Positions 30,169-41,648 are shown, numbered from the stretch's first letter. The stretch: 64,000 bases of DNA from Cafeteria roenbergensis (GCA_008330645.1 VLTN01000004.1:620001-684000), one strand, 5' to 3'. Made by a program: numbers and translations. The notes: generated from the sequence alone by a model not told the origin.

Positions 30169-33100
30169 ATGGCTGCAACCGGTGGAAATGCAGCCCGTGG
30201 CGCCCAAGTCACGCCGATGTCACACATCGTGCCCAGTCCCAAGGCGGGGCAGGCCGAGGCGCACCGCGCAGATGGCACGGGAGCGGGTGCCTGGACCCGG
30301 CTGCGCCAGGCGCAGCACGTGGCGGTGACCGCAACGGCTGTGACGAGGGACGCGCAGGAGCTCGGCAGCTCGCAGGTTCTCACGCTCGAGCAAATCGAGC
30401 AGGCCAGCATCCACGGCACACACCTCTCTGGGGTTGGCTGCGTCATCCTCCCCACCAACCCGCTGAAGCAGGCGTGGGACATGGTCGTCCTGGTGGTGCT
30501 GGGCTTCAGCGCCATCATCGTGCCCTTCCGCGTCGCCTTTTACTCCGAGCAGGAGGAGCTGCAGGCCTTCACCCCGTGGAGCATCACCGAGCTGGTCATG
30601 GACTTCCTCCTGCTGCTCGACGTTCTCCTCACCTTCTTCTCCGCCATCGAGGTGGACGGCATCGTGGACGTCAACCTCCGCTCCATCTCCTGGCGCTACC
30701 TGACCTCCTGGTTCGTCTTCGACCTGGCCGCATCGCTGCCGCTCTCCCTCGTGGTGCCCACGGTGGGGCAGGGCCTCCGGGGCGTGCGCCTGCTGCGGCT
30801 GCCGCGCATGCTCAAGCTGCTCAAGGTCTTCCGCCTTTTGCGCGTGATGCGGGTCCTGCGCGCCTCCCGCTACGCCCGCTCCATCCAGCGGTACGTCAAC
30901 CTCAACCCCGCCGTCCTGCGGCTGCTGACCTTCATCGCGGCCTTCATGCTCTTCTCCCACGTGGCCGCCTGCCTCTGGTTCCTCGTCGCCGACCTGGAAG
31001 AGTTCCTGCCCGACACCTGGGTGGCCCGGTACGGCATACTGGACTCGCCGCTGGCGGAGCAGTACGTCGCGTCCCTCTACTACTCCACCACGCTGCTGAG
31101 CACCACTGGCCTGGGCGACATCGTGCCGCTTCTGCCCTCGGAGCAGATTTACACAATCTTCCTCGAGGTGGCGGGCATCACCGTCATCTCCTACCTGACC
31201 TCCACCATCACTGGCCTCATCGGCTCCTTCGACGCGCGGGCCCGGAGGAGGCGCCTCAAGTTCGAGGAGGTGGAGCGGTTCATGGGGGCCAAGAACCTAA
31301 CGCCTCAGCTGCGCTCCCTCATCCGGGACTACTTTGAGATGGTCCTGGCCTCCAAGAGCACCGCCGCCCTGGACGAGAGCAAGCTCCTCTCGGAGCTGTC
31401 GGGCCCGCTGCAGACCGCGGTTGTGTTCGAGGTGCACGGGTCGCTGATCGAGCGGTTCGGCTTCTTCAAGGGCAAGCAGGCCGAGTTCGTGCGCGACACC
31501 CTCAAGGCAGCGTCCCCGCTGCAGGCGCCGCACGACAGACTCATCGTGAGGGAGGGCATGGCCGGAGACGCGCTGTACCTCCTCATCGAGGGGCGGGTCA
31601 ACTTCGAGGCGCTCGACGGCACGGTGTACATGCAGCTCCCTGCAGGCTCCGTCTTCGGGGCCATGGCCCTCCTGTGCACGGGCCGGAACGTGTGCAGCAC
31701 TCGCGCTGTGGGGTTCGTGCAGCTGTACTCCATCTCGAGGAGGGACGTGGAGCGGGTGCTGGAGGACTACCCCGATGTGGAGGCCGAGCTGCTGACGCTG
31801 GCCCTCGCCCGGCTGAAGCGGATCGAGACCGGCCGCAACCGCATGCGGGCAGCTCGCAAGGACGCGGCGCGGGGGCGCTTCTCCGAGGCCGCGGAGGCGG
31901 CCACTGACCTGGCCGTGTCACGCGCGCTGGCGCAGCCGGGCACGCTGCCCTCGTCCCCGTCGGCAGCCTTTAGCAACCCGGCGGCCGGGCTGGCAAGGCG
32001 TCAGGTCTCGTCCACAAAGCCGACGCCGCGGCGGGCCCAGGACGACGGCGGCGAAGGGCTCGCCGCCGGCTCGGCGCAGCGCGTGGCAATGCTTCGGCAC
32101 ATGGCCGAGACCCGGCACCACCGGCGGGCCAGCACCGGCTCTCGGGCCGCCCACGACGAGCGCTCGCCGTCAGGCCCCCCCAGCAGCGGCCACCTTCGCG
32201 GGAGGTTCTTCGGCGAGCCCGAAGACGGGTCAGGGCCCCCTGTGTTCGTCAGCGGCGCCGGGCGGCCAAAGGGCGAAGCGGACAGCAAATCGGCGGCCTC
32301 CCGCGCTGTTGACCTGGCCATGGCGGGGGGGGCAGGCGTCACTAGCTCGCAGAGCGCGCAGGGCAACGCGCCCTCGTCCCCGGGCCAGCAGGAGCCGCAG
32401 AAGACGCGCGGCCGGAGCCTGACGGCAGGGTCGGCAGGCGCCGGTCCGAGCTCCGCGCTGGGTCTGCGCTCGGCGACGAACGGCAGTGCGGCCGAGACGG
32501 AGTCGGAAGTGGCACCAGTGGCAGGCACGCCGACGCCCTCGGCAAGCGAGGGCGGCCCCGGGGACGGCCCTCTATCGGACGGCGCCGAGGCCGGGCGCCC
32601 GGACGCGCGTCAGAAGCGCGCCTCCGAGGTGTGGCCTCTGGCGATGCCGCCGCTTCTAGACGCGTCCTCCCGCAAGCGCGACCTGCACAAGAAGTCCGAA
32701 TCAGCTGACGAGAGCTCTGCCTGGGTGGCACGCGCAAGCCGCCGCCGGAGCGCCACCACGGTCGCCGACCGGGCTCAGCACGGGTTCGAAGAGCAGCTGA
32801 CGCAGAGCAAGGAGCTTGAGGTCTCGCGCCAGACCGACAGCCTCATTGACCGCACCATGACGACGGTGGACCGGGCCGTCCGGCGGAAGGAGCGGCTCGT
32901 GTCCCGCATGGCAGCAGAGCGGGAGCGGCGGCAGTTCACCTCCAAGCCGCTGCGGTCGAGGGAGGCGGGCACCCCGGGGCACGCCTCGCCGGAGAGGCCA
33001 CCAGCCGACCAGGAGCCCTCCGCAGCCATGAGCATGTCGTTTCGGTCGACTACCTCGAAGCGGCTGCAGGAGCGGGCCAGGGGGCTGCGGGCCAAGCTGG

Positions 33101-33486
33101 ACGCCCAGCGGAAGCAGCTGCACGAGGTGACGGCGTTCGGGGCTTCGGGTGTCTGGGCCACTGGCGGAGACGACCCGGCTGCTATAGTGCCACACAGCCA
33201 CCCTGGGGCGGGAGCAGCGGGTGAGGAGGAACTCACACCAACTGCTGCCGCCGCGCGAGTGGTGTCGACGCGAGGCCTGCTGACACCGGGGCGAGCTCCC
33301 TCCCTCTCCGGCCCCTCTCTGACGGCGGCCATCCAAGACATGACCGTGGCAATGCGTGCGGTGGCCAGCTCCATCGCAGGGCTGCAGCTGGAGCAGGAGG
33401 CCATCGTCGACCTCCTCATTGAGGTGCTCGCTGACGACCTGCACGACAACTCGGACAGGGGGGGAGGGTCCATCCACTTCAGGTAG
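30169..33486 (+). CDS. Voltage-gated, cyclic-nucleotide-gated-type (EAG/CNG/HCN superfamily) K+ channel
   Basis: Single exon, 1,105 residues. Residues about 85-360 hold the six-span channel: S1 ([18 protein letters not shown]), an Arg-rich S4 ([20 protein letters not shown]) acting as voltage sensor, and a pore with filter STTGLGDI (G314-L-G-D317) before S6. A C-linker and cyclic-nucleotide-binding-type domain follow (about 440-550; [20 protein letters not shown]). The phosphate-binding cassette lacks the usual glutamate (A498 in FGAMALL) and the RxA pattern, so nucleotide binding is doubtful. The filter has Leu where K+ channels normally have Tyr or Phe, which could change selectivity. The remaining 500 residues are low-complexity and Ser/Arg/Ala-rich, ending in a short amphipathic coil ([19 protein letters not shown]). 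It lies in the plasma or flagellar membrane by inference. Confidence 0.87.
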   Translation: MAATGGNAARGAQVTPMSHIVPSPKAGQAEAHRADGTGAGAWTRLRQAQHVAVTATAVTRDAQELGSSQVLTLEQIEQASIHGTHLSGVGCVILPTNPLKQAWDMVVLVVLGFSAIIVPFRVAFYSEQEELQAFTPWSITELVMDFLLLLDVLLTFFSAIEVDGIVDVNLRSISWRYLTSWFVFDLAASLPLSLVVPTVGQGLRGVRLLRLPRMLKLLKVFRLLRVMRVLRASRYARSIQRYVNLNPAVLRLLTFIAAFMLFSHVAACLWFLVADLEEFLPDTWVARYGILDSPLAEQYVASLYYSTTLLSTTGLGDIVPLLPSEQIYTIFLEVAGITVISYLTSTITGLIGSFDARARRRRLKFEEVERFMGAKNLTPQLRSLIRDYFEMVLASKSTAALDESKLLSELSGPLQTAVVFEVHGSLIERFGFFKGKQAEFVRDTLKAASPLQAPHDRLIVREGMAGDALYLLIEGRVNFEALDGTVYMQLPAGSVFGAMALLCTGRNVCSTRAVGFVQLYSISRRDVERVLEDYPDVEAELLTLALARLKRIETGRNRMRAARKDAARGRFSEAAEAATDLAVSRALAQPGTLPSSPSAAFSNPAAGLARRQVSSTKPTPRRAQDDGGEGLAAGSAQRVAMLRHMAETRHHRRASTGSRAAHDERSPSGPPSSGHLRGRFFGEPEDGSGPPVFVSGAGRPKGEADSKSAASRAVDLAMAGGAGVTSSQSAQGNAPSSPGQQEPQKTRGRSLTAGSAGAGPSSALGLRSATNGSAAETESEVAPVAGTPTPSASEGGPGDGPLSDGAEAGRPDARQKRASEVWPLAMPPLLDASSRKRDLHKKSESADESSAWVARASRRRSATTVADRAQHGFEEQLTQSKELEVSRQTDSLIDRTMTTVDRAVRRKERLVSRMAAERERRQFTSKPLRSREAGTPGHASPERPPADQEPSAAMSMSFRSTTSKRLQERARGLRAKLDAQRKQLHEVTAFGASGVWATGGDDPAAIVPHSHPGAGAAGEEELTPTAAAARVVSTRGLLTPGRAPSLSGPSLTAAIQDMTVAMRAVASSIAGLQLEQEAIVDLLIEVLADDLHDNSDRGGGSIHFR

Positions 33487-33872
33487 TGGGGGCACGAAAT
33501 GTTCGCGCGCGCTCGACTCACACTCTCCCGCGGAGGGGGGGGGGGGGGGGGGTGTTGTGTCACCGGCTGATGCTGGGACGCCTGGTGGGAGAGGGTGAGT
33601 CATCGACGTGCTTGCAGCGCCAGCGCAGGACTTGTGATGATACATGCGAGCGCTTCGCGGCCCGCTGAGCTGGCGCGCGAACCGGCCCGCGTCCTTGAGG
33701 CAGAACTGCGTGTCTTTCGCTTGGTCATTGCCGCCGGCTCTGCGTGGCAAGCGGTTTCGAGCCTCGGTCGTGCGTTTGCGCCGCTGTCAGACCGTTTCGC
33801 ATCGTTTCGACTGCGATCGCCCAGCCACACCCCAAGCAACGCACACCGCCGTGAGAACGCCCGGCGAGTCGC
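33487..33872. other. Convergent intergenic region with an 18-G run
   Basis: 386 bp between the channel stop and the TOP6A stop. It contains an 18-base G run (33535-33552), able in principle to form a G-quadruplex. No coding frame was accepted here. Confidence 0.5.
33535..33552 (+). repeat. Homopolymer G tract (18 G)
   Basis: An uninterrupted run of 18 G just downstream of the channel gene, the longest homopolymer noticed in the window. Length may be affected by sequencing error. Confidence 0.85.
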
Positions 33873-35615
33873 TCAGATCCAGTCTCGCTCCTTGAGCTTG
33901 CGCGGCAAGTACGTTTCCGTGAGGTACTGGAACCCGTACGACGACAGGGCCTGAATCTCAGCCTTGACCTTGGAGGACAGCATCGCCTCCAGCTCCGCGT
34001 ACCACTTGGGGTTGCGGCGCACGAAGTCCTCCTCCAGCAGGGCCTTGCCGTACTTGATGTCTGATGCCTTCATCGGCAGGCGGCACTGTTCGGGGATGTT
34101 GTACTTGTCCAGATCCGACGGGCGCACCCCGAGCCACTTGATGTCGCTCGTGGTGAGGCTGGCCGAGTCGTAGCTCATCGTCTTGGACCCGCTCATGTAC
34201 ACGGAGAGGATCTTGAGGCCGTAGGGATCAGCGTCCACCAGCCCGAGCACCGGCAGCTTCAGGTCGTCTCGGCACTTTCGCAGAAACAGCCGCGTTGCAA
34301 CGTCCGGCTGGCCCTTGGCAGTGATGATGATGCAAGGGTACTTGTTGTAGAACCTGTCCTCGGCCAGGCGCATGAACGCGGCGTCCTTCTCCACCAGAAG
34401 GATGAACTCGGCGTCGCTTCGGAAGTCGCTGATCTTGTCGATGAAGGGCGGGATCGCCTTGCCCCCCACGCCCATCCGCGTGCAATCAATGAGGTCCCCA
34501 TCTGCGCGGCTCGTACAAGGAATACTCGGGGACTGCAGCGCAGTGAGGAGCACCTGGCCCGTTCCCCGCGCGCGCTCACTCGGCGAGAGGTCCTACGCGC
34601 AGCGCCAGATCTCACCTTCTCGGAACTGCACCCGGCCGACGACGACGCCCTTTTCAGACGCCACGACGTGAAGGGAGGTGCGCGTGCAGCCAATGACGCA
34701 CGCAACGTCGTCGAGAACCGCGTCGCTCTCGTCCTGCGACCGAAAGAGCTTGACGTCCGCGTAGAAGAGGTCTCGCTTCGTGGTGTGGATGTTGCGCCGC
34801 AGGACCTGGTGCAGCATCTCCATCACCCGCGTCATGATGGCTGTCTTGCGCACTTGCGCCGTGGAGTCGAAGCTGCGGGTCGAGGTCTTGCTCTTGAGCA
34901 CGATGCGGTCCAGCTCCGGCACGTAGAGTTGGTTGGTGGCGGTGCGGTTCGGCACCTCGAAGTGAAGCCCTTGGCCGCGCAGGATGCTGTCCGCTGCGTC
35001 TGCGAAGAGCTCTTCGATGGCTCGCATAACCGCGCTCGGATCCCGCTCTCTGACCTCAGTGACGTTTGTGATGCCGAGCGCCTCCAGCGTGGGCGCGCGT
35101 CCCGACGTGGCGCTCAGCTCCTTCTCCACCTGCCTGCGCATCGCGACCACGCCCTGCATGACCCGCGCCACCGCCGCAGTCTGGCTCTTGGCCAGCGCCA
35201 TCTCCCGGCCTGCAGGAGCAGCAGGGCCGGAGCCTTTCATCGTCAGCTGGCCCGCCCCTGCCTCCGCCTCCCCCACCGAAGCCGAGGGCGTGAGCGCTGC
35301 AGCAGCAGCAGCAGATGAAGAGGACGACGAGGAGGAGGAGGAGGAGGAGGAGGGAGCGGTTGCTGTGGCCGCCGAAGCTGCTGCTGCAGCAGCTGCGGGC
35401 GGCGGCGCGTGGGCGCTTGCAGCGCTCCCAGCGGCCGAAGCAGCTCCGCTCGCCGGCAGGGCTGGTGCGTCAGTCGGGCGCATCCTCTTCCCGTCCCCCC
35501 GCCCACCAGCAGCCGCGGGCTTGGGCGCCCGTGGTCGCTTGCTGCCGCGCGACCGCGCAGCCTGCGCTTCCGCCTCGTCGCTCGACGAGGCATCGTCGAA
35601 CAGCGGGTCCATCAT
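33873..35615 (-). CDS. TOP6A: Topoisomerase VI subunit A / SPO11-3-type protein
   Basis: Two minus-strand exons: 34616-35615 and 33873-34501 (542 residues), joined at FREDGDLIDC. The catalytic tyrosine is Y285 in [13 protein letters not shown], preceded by the winged-helix block [14 protein letters not shown]. The Toprim fold follows: [12 protein letters not shown], the acidic [19 protein letters not shown] and the Mg-binding [10 protein letters not shown]. The C-terminus ([36 protein letters not shown]) is strikingly close to plant SPO11-3/RHL2, the A subunit of topoisomerase VI, rather than to meiotic SPO11-1/-2. With the B subunit it passes one duplex through another, supporting endoreduplication in plants. 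The N-terminal 140 residues are low-complexity, with a run of 13 Ser. The B subunit is not in this window. Confidence 0.88.
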
Positions 35616-35871
35616 CGCGCGCAACCCCAAGCGGCTTGGCAAGTTCTGCCTTCCCGCCCCGGGCGTGCGTCCGCTGTGCGCTGCGGCGCGCCGAGGTCGT
35701 TTGAAACTCTGAATGCGATGCTGGCCGGAGGGTCAGATCTCGCGCCTGCAGAGCTCGACCAAGCGCAACTCAAACCGCCGCTTGCGGGTCGTTGGGCACG
35801 CTGCGGGCGGGAGCTGCGCGCCCCCTTGGGCCCCCTGCGCCGGAAGGGGCCGAGCCAGGCACGTTGAGACC

Positions 35872-38800
35872 ATGGACGACGGGCTGGGATCTTCGCCGCT
35901 CGCGGCATGGGGAGAGACCACGCCGCCCAGACCTCGCGACAGCGCCGACGCCTTGACCACCCCTCAATCCGTCGCGCCGCTGCCAGGGATGGGCGCGCCC
36001 AGCTCGGCACGGCCGCCGTGGGAGCCGAGCGACGGGACGCCGGGCATTCCCAGTGCGCCGTGGTCAGCTGCAAGCGCCGGCAGCAACGGGGCCGCGGCAA
36101 CGGCTGGCGCCCCAAGTGCAAGCCGGCCGTGGCCGAGCCGCTTCACCCCGGGCAAGGGAAGGCCGCCTCGCGGGCGGTCGGTGTCGCCCCATGGGCCCTC
36201 GTTCTCGCCGGCTGGGCGCACTCCAGCCGGCCCGGCCATCGGCATGTCCGACTTGTCGCTGAACCCGGCGCTGCCAGGAGCTGCGCAGGCTGGTCAGGGC
36301 GTCCTCTCCCCGATCTCCGAGCTCGGAACCCGGCCCCTGACCAGCAGCGGATGGGACTCTGTGTCGGCGGGGGGGGCTTCCGTGCCCTCGGCGGCGCCAG
36401 GGCAGGCGTCGTCCTCCATAGCGCCGTCGCTCGCCGCGGAGGGCGAAGTGCGACTGCGGCGCGCCGGGCGGGGCAGCGGCCGCAACTGGAACGGCCTGCC
36501 GTCCCGACAAGAGGCCGGAAGCATCCTGCGCGAGGGCGTGCGCGCTGCGGTGGTGCGCGAGGCGAGGGGCCGTCGCGCTGGCAGAGGCGCCGCTGCCCAG
36601 CCCGGGCCGGCAGTCGCGGTGGGGGCGCAAAGCGCGTGGGCGCGATCGGCGTCCATGTCGCGCATGGTCGGCGGGTCCAGGCCGCTGGGCAGCGGCGGCG
36701 CGACTGCCGGCGCCGGCATCGTGGCGGCCGCAGAGCGAAGGGCTGCCGGCAGCCGCGGGGGGCTCGCCGGCCCGGCAGGCGCCCTCTCCTTTGAGGCCAG
36801 GCACATGGCGGACGTCGCGTCGGCGCACCGCGCAGCCTCCAGGGGCTCCCGGCCTCGCAGAGGCGCCGGGTCCCGGTCGCGGCCCGCGGCTCGCGGGCGG
36901 GCGGGCAGGTCCTCCAGCGTGCCGAGGCGGCGCGGCGGCGGGGGCAAGGCCGCCGCCCCCGACGCCGACCGCGCGGCCGCCTTGCACGCGCTGGACGGCG
37001 GCAGCTACGTGGCGATCCACCGAGCAGCGGCCGCAGGCCGCGGCCGCCGGTCGCGGTCCACTGCGGCGGCGCCGGCGCAGCGCTCGGCCGGCCTGTCGTC
37101 TGAGCAGGCCGCAGAGGCGACCCGCCGCTTCCGCGCCCGCCCCCGCCGCGTGAGCGCCTGCGCGTCTCCCACCGGCGAGTGGCTCTACAGCGCGGCTGAG
37201 CAGCGAGCCACCCTGGCAGGATCGGCCGCCCGGTGGGCAACGAGCCTGCGAGACGAGGAGGCCGCCCCTGCGAGCGCCCAGGCGGCGGCGGAGGGGGTCC
37301 CGAGGCACGCGCCGGAGTGGGTGGCGCCGACCTCCAAGGGGCCAGGGTCCCGCGTGCGAGCCGCAGCAGGGCACGCGGACGTCGTCGCACGCAACAGGAG
37401 GCGGTACCACGGCTCTGTGGAGGGCAACACGGCGGCGCTGGTGGCGGGGGGCGGCAGCTCCGAGGCCATGCTCGCTGGCCACCGGAAGCGCCGCGTGGAG
37501 CGCGGGGCACCTGAGCCGCCGGCCGCCGGCCAGCCCCACCGCGCGGGGCTGGACTCGGACTCGGCCGGCATTCGCAGGTCGGGGGCGTTCGACCTGCTGT
37601 CCGGCTCCACGGGCAGGTCGCCCAGCATGCGGCAGGTTCACGAGGGCCTCATCTCCCGCTCCGGCGGCATTCCGGGCCACGTGATGGCGTCGGACCCGTA
37701 TGGCGATGTTCCCCGCGCCCATCCCGACGGCCGGACAATGGCGCAGGCGCCCCCGGGCCGAGGTGAGGCCGGGGCGGGCGCGCAAGCAGAGGTGTCGGCG
37801 GCTGGGCTGCCCCGCGCCGCGGCGCCCCCCTCCATGCCCAGGCGCCCGGCGCCGGCGCCGCCTGGGGCTGGCCGTCCCAGCGCCCACCTGCAGTATGGTC
37901 CGGTGGAACTGGACGCGACGTGGAGCGCGATGACGTCGCCGCCCCGCGCCATGATTCCGCGCCGCGCCGCGGAGCCTCCGCTGGCTCGAGCGCGCCCCAC
38001 CCCGGAGCTGGGAGGGGCCTACCCGGGCGGCATGGTCAGCGTCGCGCACCCGTTCCCGGCCGTGGACAGCCGAGCGCTCGACCCACCGACACGGGAGTTT
38101 GCCAGCTCGGCCGAGGCCACGCACGGCGCGGCTGCGGCTGCGGCTGCCGCTTCGGCTGCCGCTGCCGCTTCGGCGGGAGCAGAGTGGCAGGTCCGGCAAG
38201 CGCGCACGCCAACGACGGCGCCTGCGAACGTGCCGCCCCGCTCCAGCGCAACTCGGGCCCCTCCCGCTCTCGACATCCCGGCATCCGTCCGGACCCCCCG
38301 CAGAGCGGCGCCTCCGAACCCCCTGCAGCTGGGAGCGGCAGGCACCCCCCCTCGCCCCAGCGCCAGCGCTCCTGCTGCCCAGGCTGGGGACGCCGCCGAC
38401 GCCAGCCCCTGGCCGCAGGGCACCGACCCCCGCCGGGAGCACCCGCCGGCTGGCAAGTGGCTGCGCGCGGCCTGGGACCCCGCCGCCGACGTGCGGCGCG
38501 CCGGGTCCCCCTCCCGGGACCTCTCCCTGCGCACCCAGGAGCGCGACGCAGCGGTTTGGCTGCGCCACAAGGGCGTGGGCATCGCGCGCCCCGTGGACTT
38601 CCGCAACCCCGCCACTCTGGCTGACGCCACCGGCACCCCTCACTCTCCCGCTGGGATCGCCTCTTCGGCGGCCCTGCCCGCAGAGCCCGGGAAGGCGCGC
38701 GCGGCCGGTCGCGCAGCGGCTGGCGCTGCCGACCACGCTGCGGCCCTGGAGCGCTTGCGCGCGGAGATGCGGCAGCGGCTTCCGATCAACCCGGCGTCAG

Positions 38801-39711
38801 CCCGAACCGTGCTGCGCCGCCAGCTGTCGCGGCAGGACTACGACGGGGACGGTCGGGTTAACGCAGCGGAGCTCGGGGCGGGGCTGTCGGCGGCCGGGGC
38901 ATCCCTGGGGGCGGCCGATATTCGAGCCCTGTGCCTCGCGTTCGACGCAAACCTGGCCGCGGGGGCGGGGCAGCAATGGTCGGAGGGCCTGCGGTCGATG
39001 CAGAGAGCCGGGTCGGCGTCGGCGCATGGCGCTGCCCTCGGGCGCAGCACGAGCGGCGGCGTGCGGGCAAGCCCGCACCCCTCCCTGCACTACACCGGCT
39101 CCGTTGACCTGGCGGACCTCACCGAGTGGGTGACGGCGGTTCCTGGGGGACACGGACTCCCCGGGTGGCAAGGCTGCGGCGCCAGCGAGGCCACAGTGAG
39201 CGTGGCCGGGGACGGCACGGACCTGCACGCAGCCGCCGCCGAGCGAATCAACACGCCCACGTCGGGCAAGAGGCGGTTCAGGCACCGCCTGCACGAGCGC
39301 TCGGACAGCCCCGCTGGGCCTCGTTCCCGCGCCGCGCCCCCCACGCAGCCCGCCTCGCCGGCAGGCAGCGTGCGGTCGCGCGCGGCAAGCTTGCCTCCGC
39401 TCCCGGCCTCTCCCGCGCACAGCGCGCGCAGCTGGGAGACCAGCAGCGAGGCGGGATCCCTGCGCTCGGAGGGAAGCCGCAGGCGGGAGCGAGTCGACCC
39501 CGCGGCTCTGCCGGCGGCAGGCGTCGCCTCCGCCCGCCGAGGCAGGTCCACGTCGGCGACCAGAATCGCGCCGCCTCGACAGCGCGACGCCCCAGCCAGT
39601 CAAGGCGGTGGGATGCGCTCGGCCTCCGCGCCACGCACGCGGGCGAGCCCTCGGGTTTGGGTCGCCCGCAACAGCTCAGACGGCGTCTGGGAATCGCTGT
39701 CTCCGTCGTAG
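35872..39711 (+). CDS. Large disordered protein with an EF-hand
   Basis: Single exon, 1,279 residues, start at the ATG of MDDGLGSSPLAAWGE. Most of the chain is Arg/Gly/Ala/Ser/Pro-rich and probably disordered. One clear EF-hand loop, DYDGDGRVNAAE (989-1000), has acidic or polar residues at all calcium-binding positions and is followed by a second helix (ADIRALCLAFDANL). Short ordered-looking blocks are scattered: RARPRRVSACASPTGEWLY, AVWLRHKGVGIARPVDF, YGPVELDATW. The C-terminal region carries many RSxxS clusters that may be phosphorylated. I recognise no family. Calcium regulation and a cytoskeletal or flagellar location are guesses from the EF-hand and Arg-rich style only. An 890-residue minus-strand frame through this gene is an antisense shadow. 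Confidence 0.7.
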   Translation: MDDGLGSSPLAAWGETTPPRPRDSADALTTPQSVAPLPGMGAPSSARPPWEPSDGTPGIPSAPWSAASAGSNGAAATAGAPSASRPWPSRFTPGKGRPPRGRSVSPHGPSFSPAGRTPAGPAIGMSDLSLNPALPGAAQAGQGVLSPISELGTRPLTSSGWDSVSAGGASVPSAAPGQASSSIAPSLAAEGEVRLRRAGRGSGRNWNGLPSRQEAGSILREGVRAAVVREARGRRAGRGAAAQPGPAVAVGAQSAWARSASMSRMVGGSRPLGSGGATAGAGIVAAAERRAAGSRGGLAGPAGALSFEARHMADVASAHRAASRGSRPRRGAGSRSRPAARGRAGRSSSVPRRRGGGGKAAAPDADRAAALHALDGGSYVAIHRAAAAGRGRRSRSTAAAPAQRSAGLSSEQAAEATRRFRARPRRVSACASPTGEWLYSAAEQRATLAGSAARWATSLRDEEAAPASAQAAAEGVPRHAPEWVAPTSKGPGSRVRAAAGHADVVARNRRRYHGSVEGNTAALVAGGGSSEAMLAGHRKRRVERGAPEPPAAGQPHRAGLDSDSAGIRRSGAFDLLSGSTGRSPSMRQVHEGLISRSGGIPGHVMASDPYGDVPRAHPDGRTMAQAPPGRGEAGAGAQAEVSAAGLPRAAAPPSMPRRPAPAPPGAGRPSAHLQYGPVELDATWSAMTSPPRAMIPRRAAEPPLARARPTPELGGAYPGGMVSVAHPFPAVDSRALDPPTREFASSAEATHGAAAAAAAASAAAAASAGAEWQVRQARTPTTAPANVPPRSSATRAPPALDIPASVRTPRRAAPPNPLQLGAAGTPPRPSASAPAAQAGDAADASPWPQGTDPRREHPPAGKWLRAAWDPAADVRRAGSPSRDLSLRTQERDAAVWLRHKGVGIARPVDFRNPATLADATGTPHSPAGIASSAALPAEPGKARAAGRAAAGAADHAAALERLRAEMRQRLPINPASARTVLRRQLSRQDYDGDGRVNAAELGAGLSAAGASLGAADIRALCLAFDANLAAGAGQQWSEGLRSMQRAGSASAHGAALGRSTSGGVRASPHPSLHYTGSVDLADLTEWVTAVPGGHGLPGWQGCGASEATVSVAGDGTDLHAAAAERINTPTSGKRRFRHRLHERSDSPAGPRSRAAPPTQPASPAGSVRSRAASLPPLPASPAHSARSWETSSEAGSLRSEGSRRRERVDPAALPAAGVASARRGRSTSATRIAPPRQRDAPASQGGGMRSASAPRTRASPRVWVARNSSDGVWESLSPS

Positions 39712-39843
39712 CCGCGTCGCAGTCTTTGTGGTCGGCAAATATCCAAACGCGTGTTCCGCGGCGCGCCCAGTCGCCGCGCCTGGCCGAGCCGCACTCGCCC
39801 TCGCCTCGGGGCTCAAATATCGCGCATTCCTGCACACCTCATT

Positions 39844-41287
39844 ATGGCCGCGACCGCTGCCGCTGCATGCACTGTTGAGCCCACAACTGTGAACGGGCTC
39901 GCAGCCCAGCGGATTTCGTCCCCAAGCGGATCCAGCTGCACGGTGAGCGCGCCGCAGCAGCTACGAGGCCAGCGGGTGTAAGGGCAGGCGGCGCTCCACC
40001 TGCGCGCGGTGCGCTCTGCTGCTCGCTTGGCTGGCCGCAGGTTGTGGAGTTCGGCGGCTGCATGACCTCGTTCGTGGACGCGACAGGCCAAGAGCGGCTG
40101 TACGTGTCCCCATCGGCAGTGTTTGACGGCAAGAAGGCGATTCGCGGCGGCGTTCCTGTGAGTTGTGCCGGCCCGCCAATGCGTTCTGGTCGCTGGTCTG
40201 CGCCCGTGGCCGAGCGCGGAGACTGGTCTGACGCAGCCGGTCAAGCAGCAACCGCCGGGTTTGCAGTGCCCTCCCCCCCCCCTCCCCAATTCACACCCGC
40301 ACTTGCAACGCACACACGCACACGCCTACCGCCTCGCTGGAACCAAGCTCCCTGTCGCCCCTCCCTCCTTGCCCTTTGTCCCCCCCCCCCCCCCCCGGCC
40401 CGACTCGCAGATCATCTTTCCGCAGTTCGGCCCGGACGGCCCGCTGCCCAACCACGGGTTCGCTCGCACCAGCACGTGGCGCTTCGAAGGCGTGCGCGGT
40501 CCGGCGGCCGTTTTCTCGCTCTCGGACTCTCCAGACACCCGCGCGATTTGGGACTTCTCGTTCCGGCTTGAGTTGGCCATCACGCTGCACGCGGCGGGCT
40601 TCGACTCGGCGCTAACGTGAGCGGCGGCCGCGCAGGCCTGACGGCTGCAGCGCAACCGCGGCGTGTCTTTCGTGACCGTGCTTGGCGGGGAGGCTGTGTT
40701 GACGGGCGCGGCGTGCCTCCTCGCCGCCAGCATCCCCTTGCCCGGCGTCTGTTCGCCGAGCGTGTCTGCCGGCGCCGCTTTCGAACGCCGCCGGTACCCG
40801 CAGCGTGGTCAACACGGGAGCCGAGGGCTTCGAATTCCAGGCGCTGCTGCACTCCTACCACGCCCTGGAGTCGGCCGAGGGCGCGACGGTGTCGGGCCTG
40901 GCGGGAGTGTCCTTCGTGGACAAGCTCGCCGCAGCGGCGGTGGTTGTGCAAGAGGGCGACATCGTGATCGACCGCGAAGTTGACCGCATCTACCGTGCGT
41001 CGCCAACCGGCGCTCCCGCCGAGGCAGTTGTGGTCGCGAAGCGCAGCGCGGGGGGAAAGAGCATTCATGTGGACGTCGATGCCGGCGAGGCAGCCCCTGA
41101 GCTCGCCCCCGCCCCCCACGAGGTTGTCATCTGGAACCCATGGGTGGACAAGAGCGCGTCCCTCGGCGACCTCCCTGACGACGGCTACAAGTCCTTTGTC
41201 TGCGTCGAGCCCGGCCGTGTGGACGGGCTGCACGGCCTGCGCCCCGAGGCCTCGTTTGTGCTCACCCAGCGCGTGCGCTACGAGTAG
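39844..41287 (+). CDS. Glucose-6-phosphate 1-epimerase (hexose-6-phosphate mutarotase)
   Basis: Four exons: 39844-39942, 40041-40157, 40411-40616 and 40804-41287 (301 residues, TAG). The family's signatures are in order: LYVSPSAVFDGKKAIRGGVP, IIFPQFGP then HGFARTSTW (with the substrate-phosphate arginines and first catalytic-site His), GFEFQALLHSYHAL (second site His), DIVIDREVDRIY and ends VIWNPWVDK...KSFVCVEPGRV. The enzyme interconverts alpha and beta anomers of glucose 6-phosphate, feeding glycolysis and the pentose phosphate pathway in the cytosol. It differs from aldose 1-epimerase by the phosphate-binding arginines. The intron before exon 3 holds a run of 17 C. Length is as usual for the family (about 300). 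Confidence 0.9.
40380..40396 (+). repeat. Homopolymer C tract (17 C) in an intron
   Basis: A run of 17 C about 15 bases before the CGCAG acceptor of exon 3 of the epimerase gene, in the position of a polypyrimidine tract. Confidence 0.85.
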
Positions 41288-41648
41288 GCCGTCGGAGGCA
41301 AAGGCGCAACCAAGCGGCGTGCCCTCGCCCCAAGCCTGATAGCCGCTGTTCGAGCGCCTTTCCTGAGGAGCAAGCCTGAGTGCACACACACGCCACAACG
41401 CGGAACGGAAAACACCGCACCGGCCGGCAGAGCCGCGACGCGAGGCGCGGACGAGGCCAGACATTCGACCCTTCCCAGCCAAGCGAGACACCTGCCAGCG
41501 CGAGCCAGGCCGGTGGCGAAGAGCCGAGAGCGGGAGCTCCGCAGCAGGGGGCAGCGCGCGGCTCTGCCTGCAGCTAGGGGCCGGCAGAAGGGCTTGTGCC
41601 TGATCGAGCTCGCGTCAGCTTTGCAGTCGTCGACGCAGCAACTGGGCC
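41288..41648. other. Intergenic region upstream of the DNAJC21-like gene
   Basis: 361 bp between two plus-strand genes; 3' UTR of the epimerase and promoter of the DnaJ gene. No motif or coding frame recognised. Confidence 0.4.

Noticed and set aside
36064-38736. 890-residue minus-strand open frame
   Set aside because: It lies antisense to the EF-hand gene and is Arg/Gly/Ala/Ser-rich throughout, with no recognisable motif. GC-rich genes produce such shadows because stops are rare.
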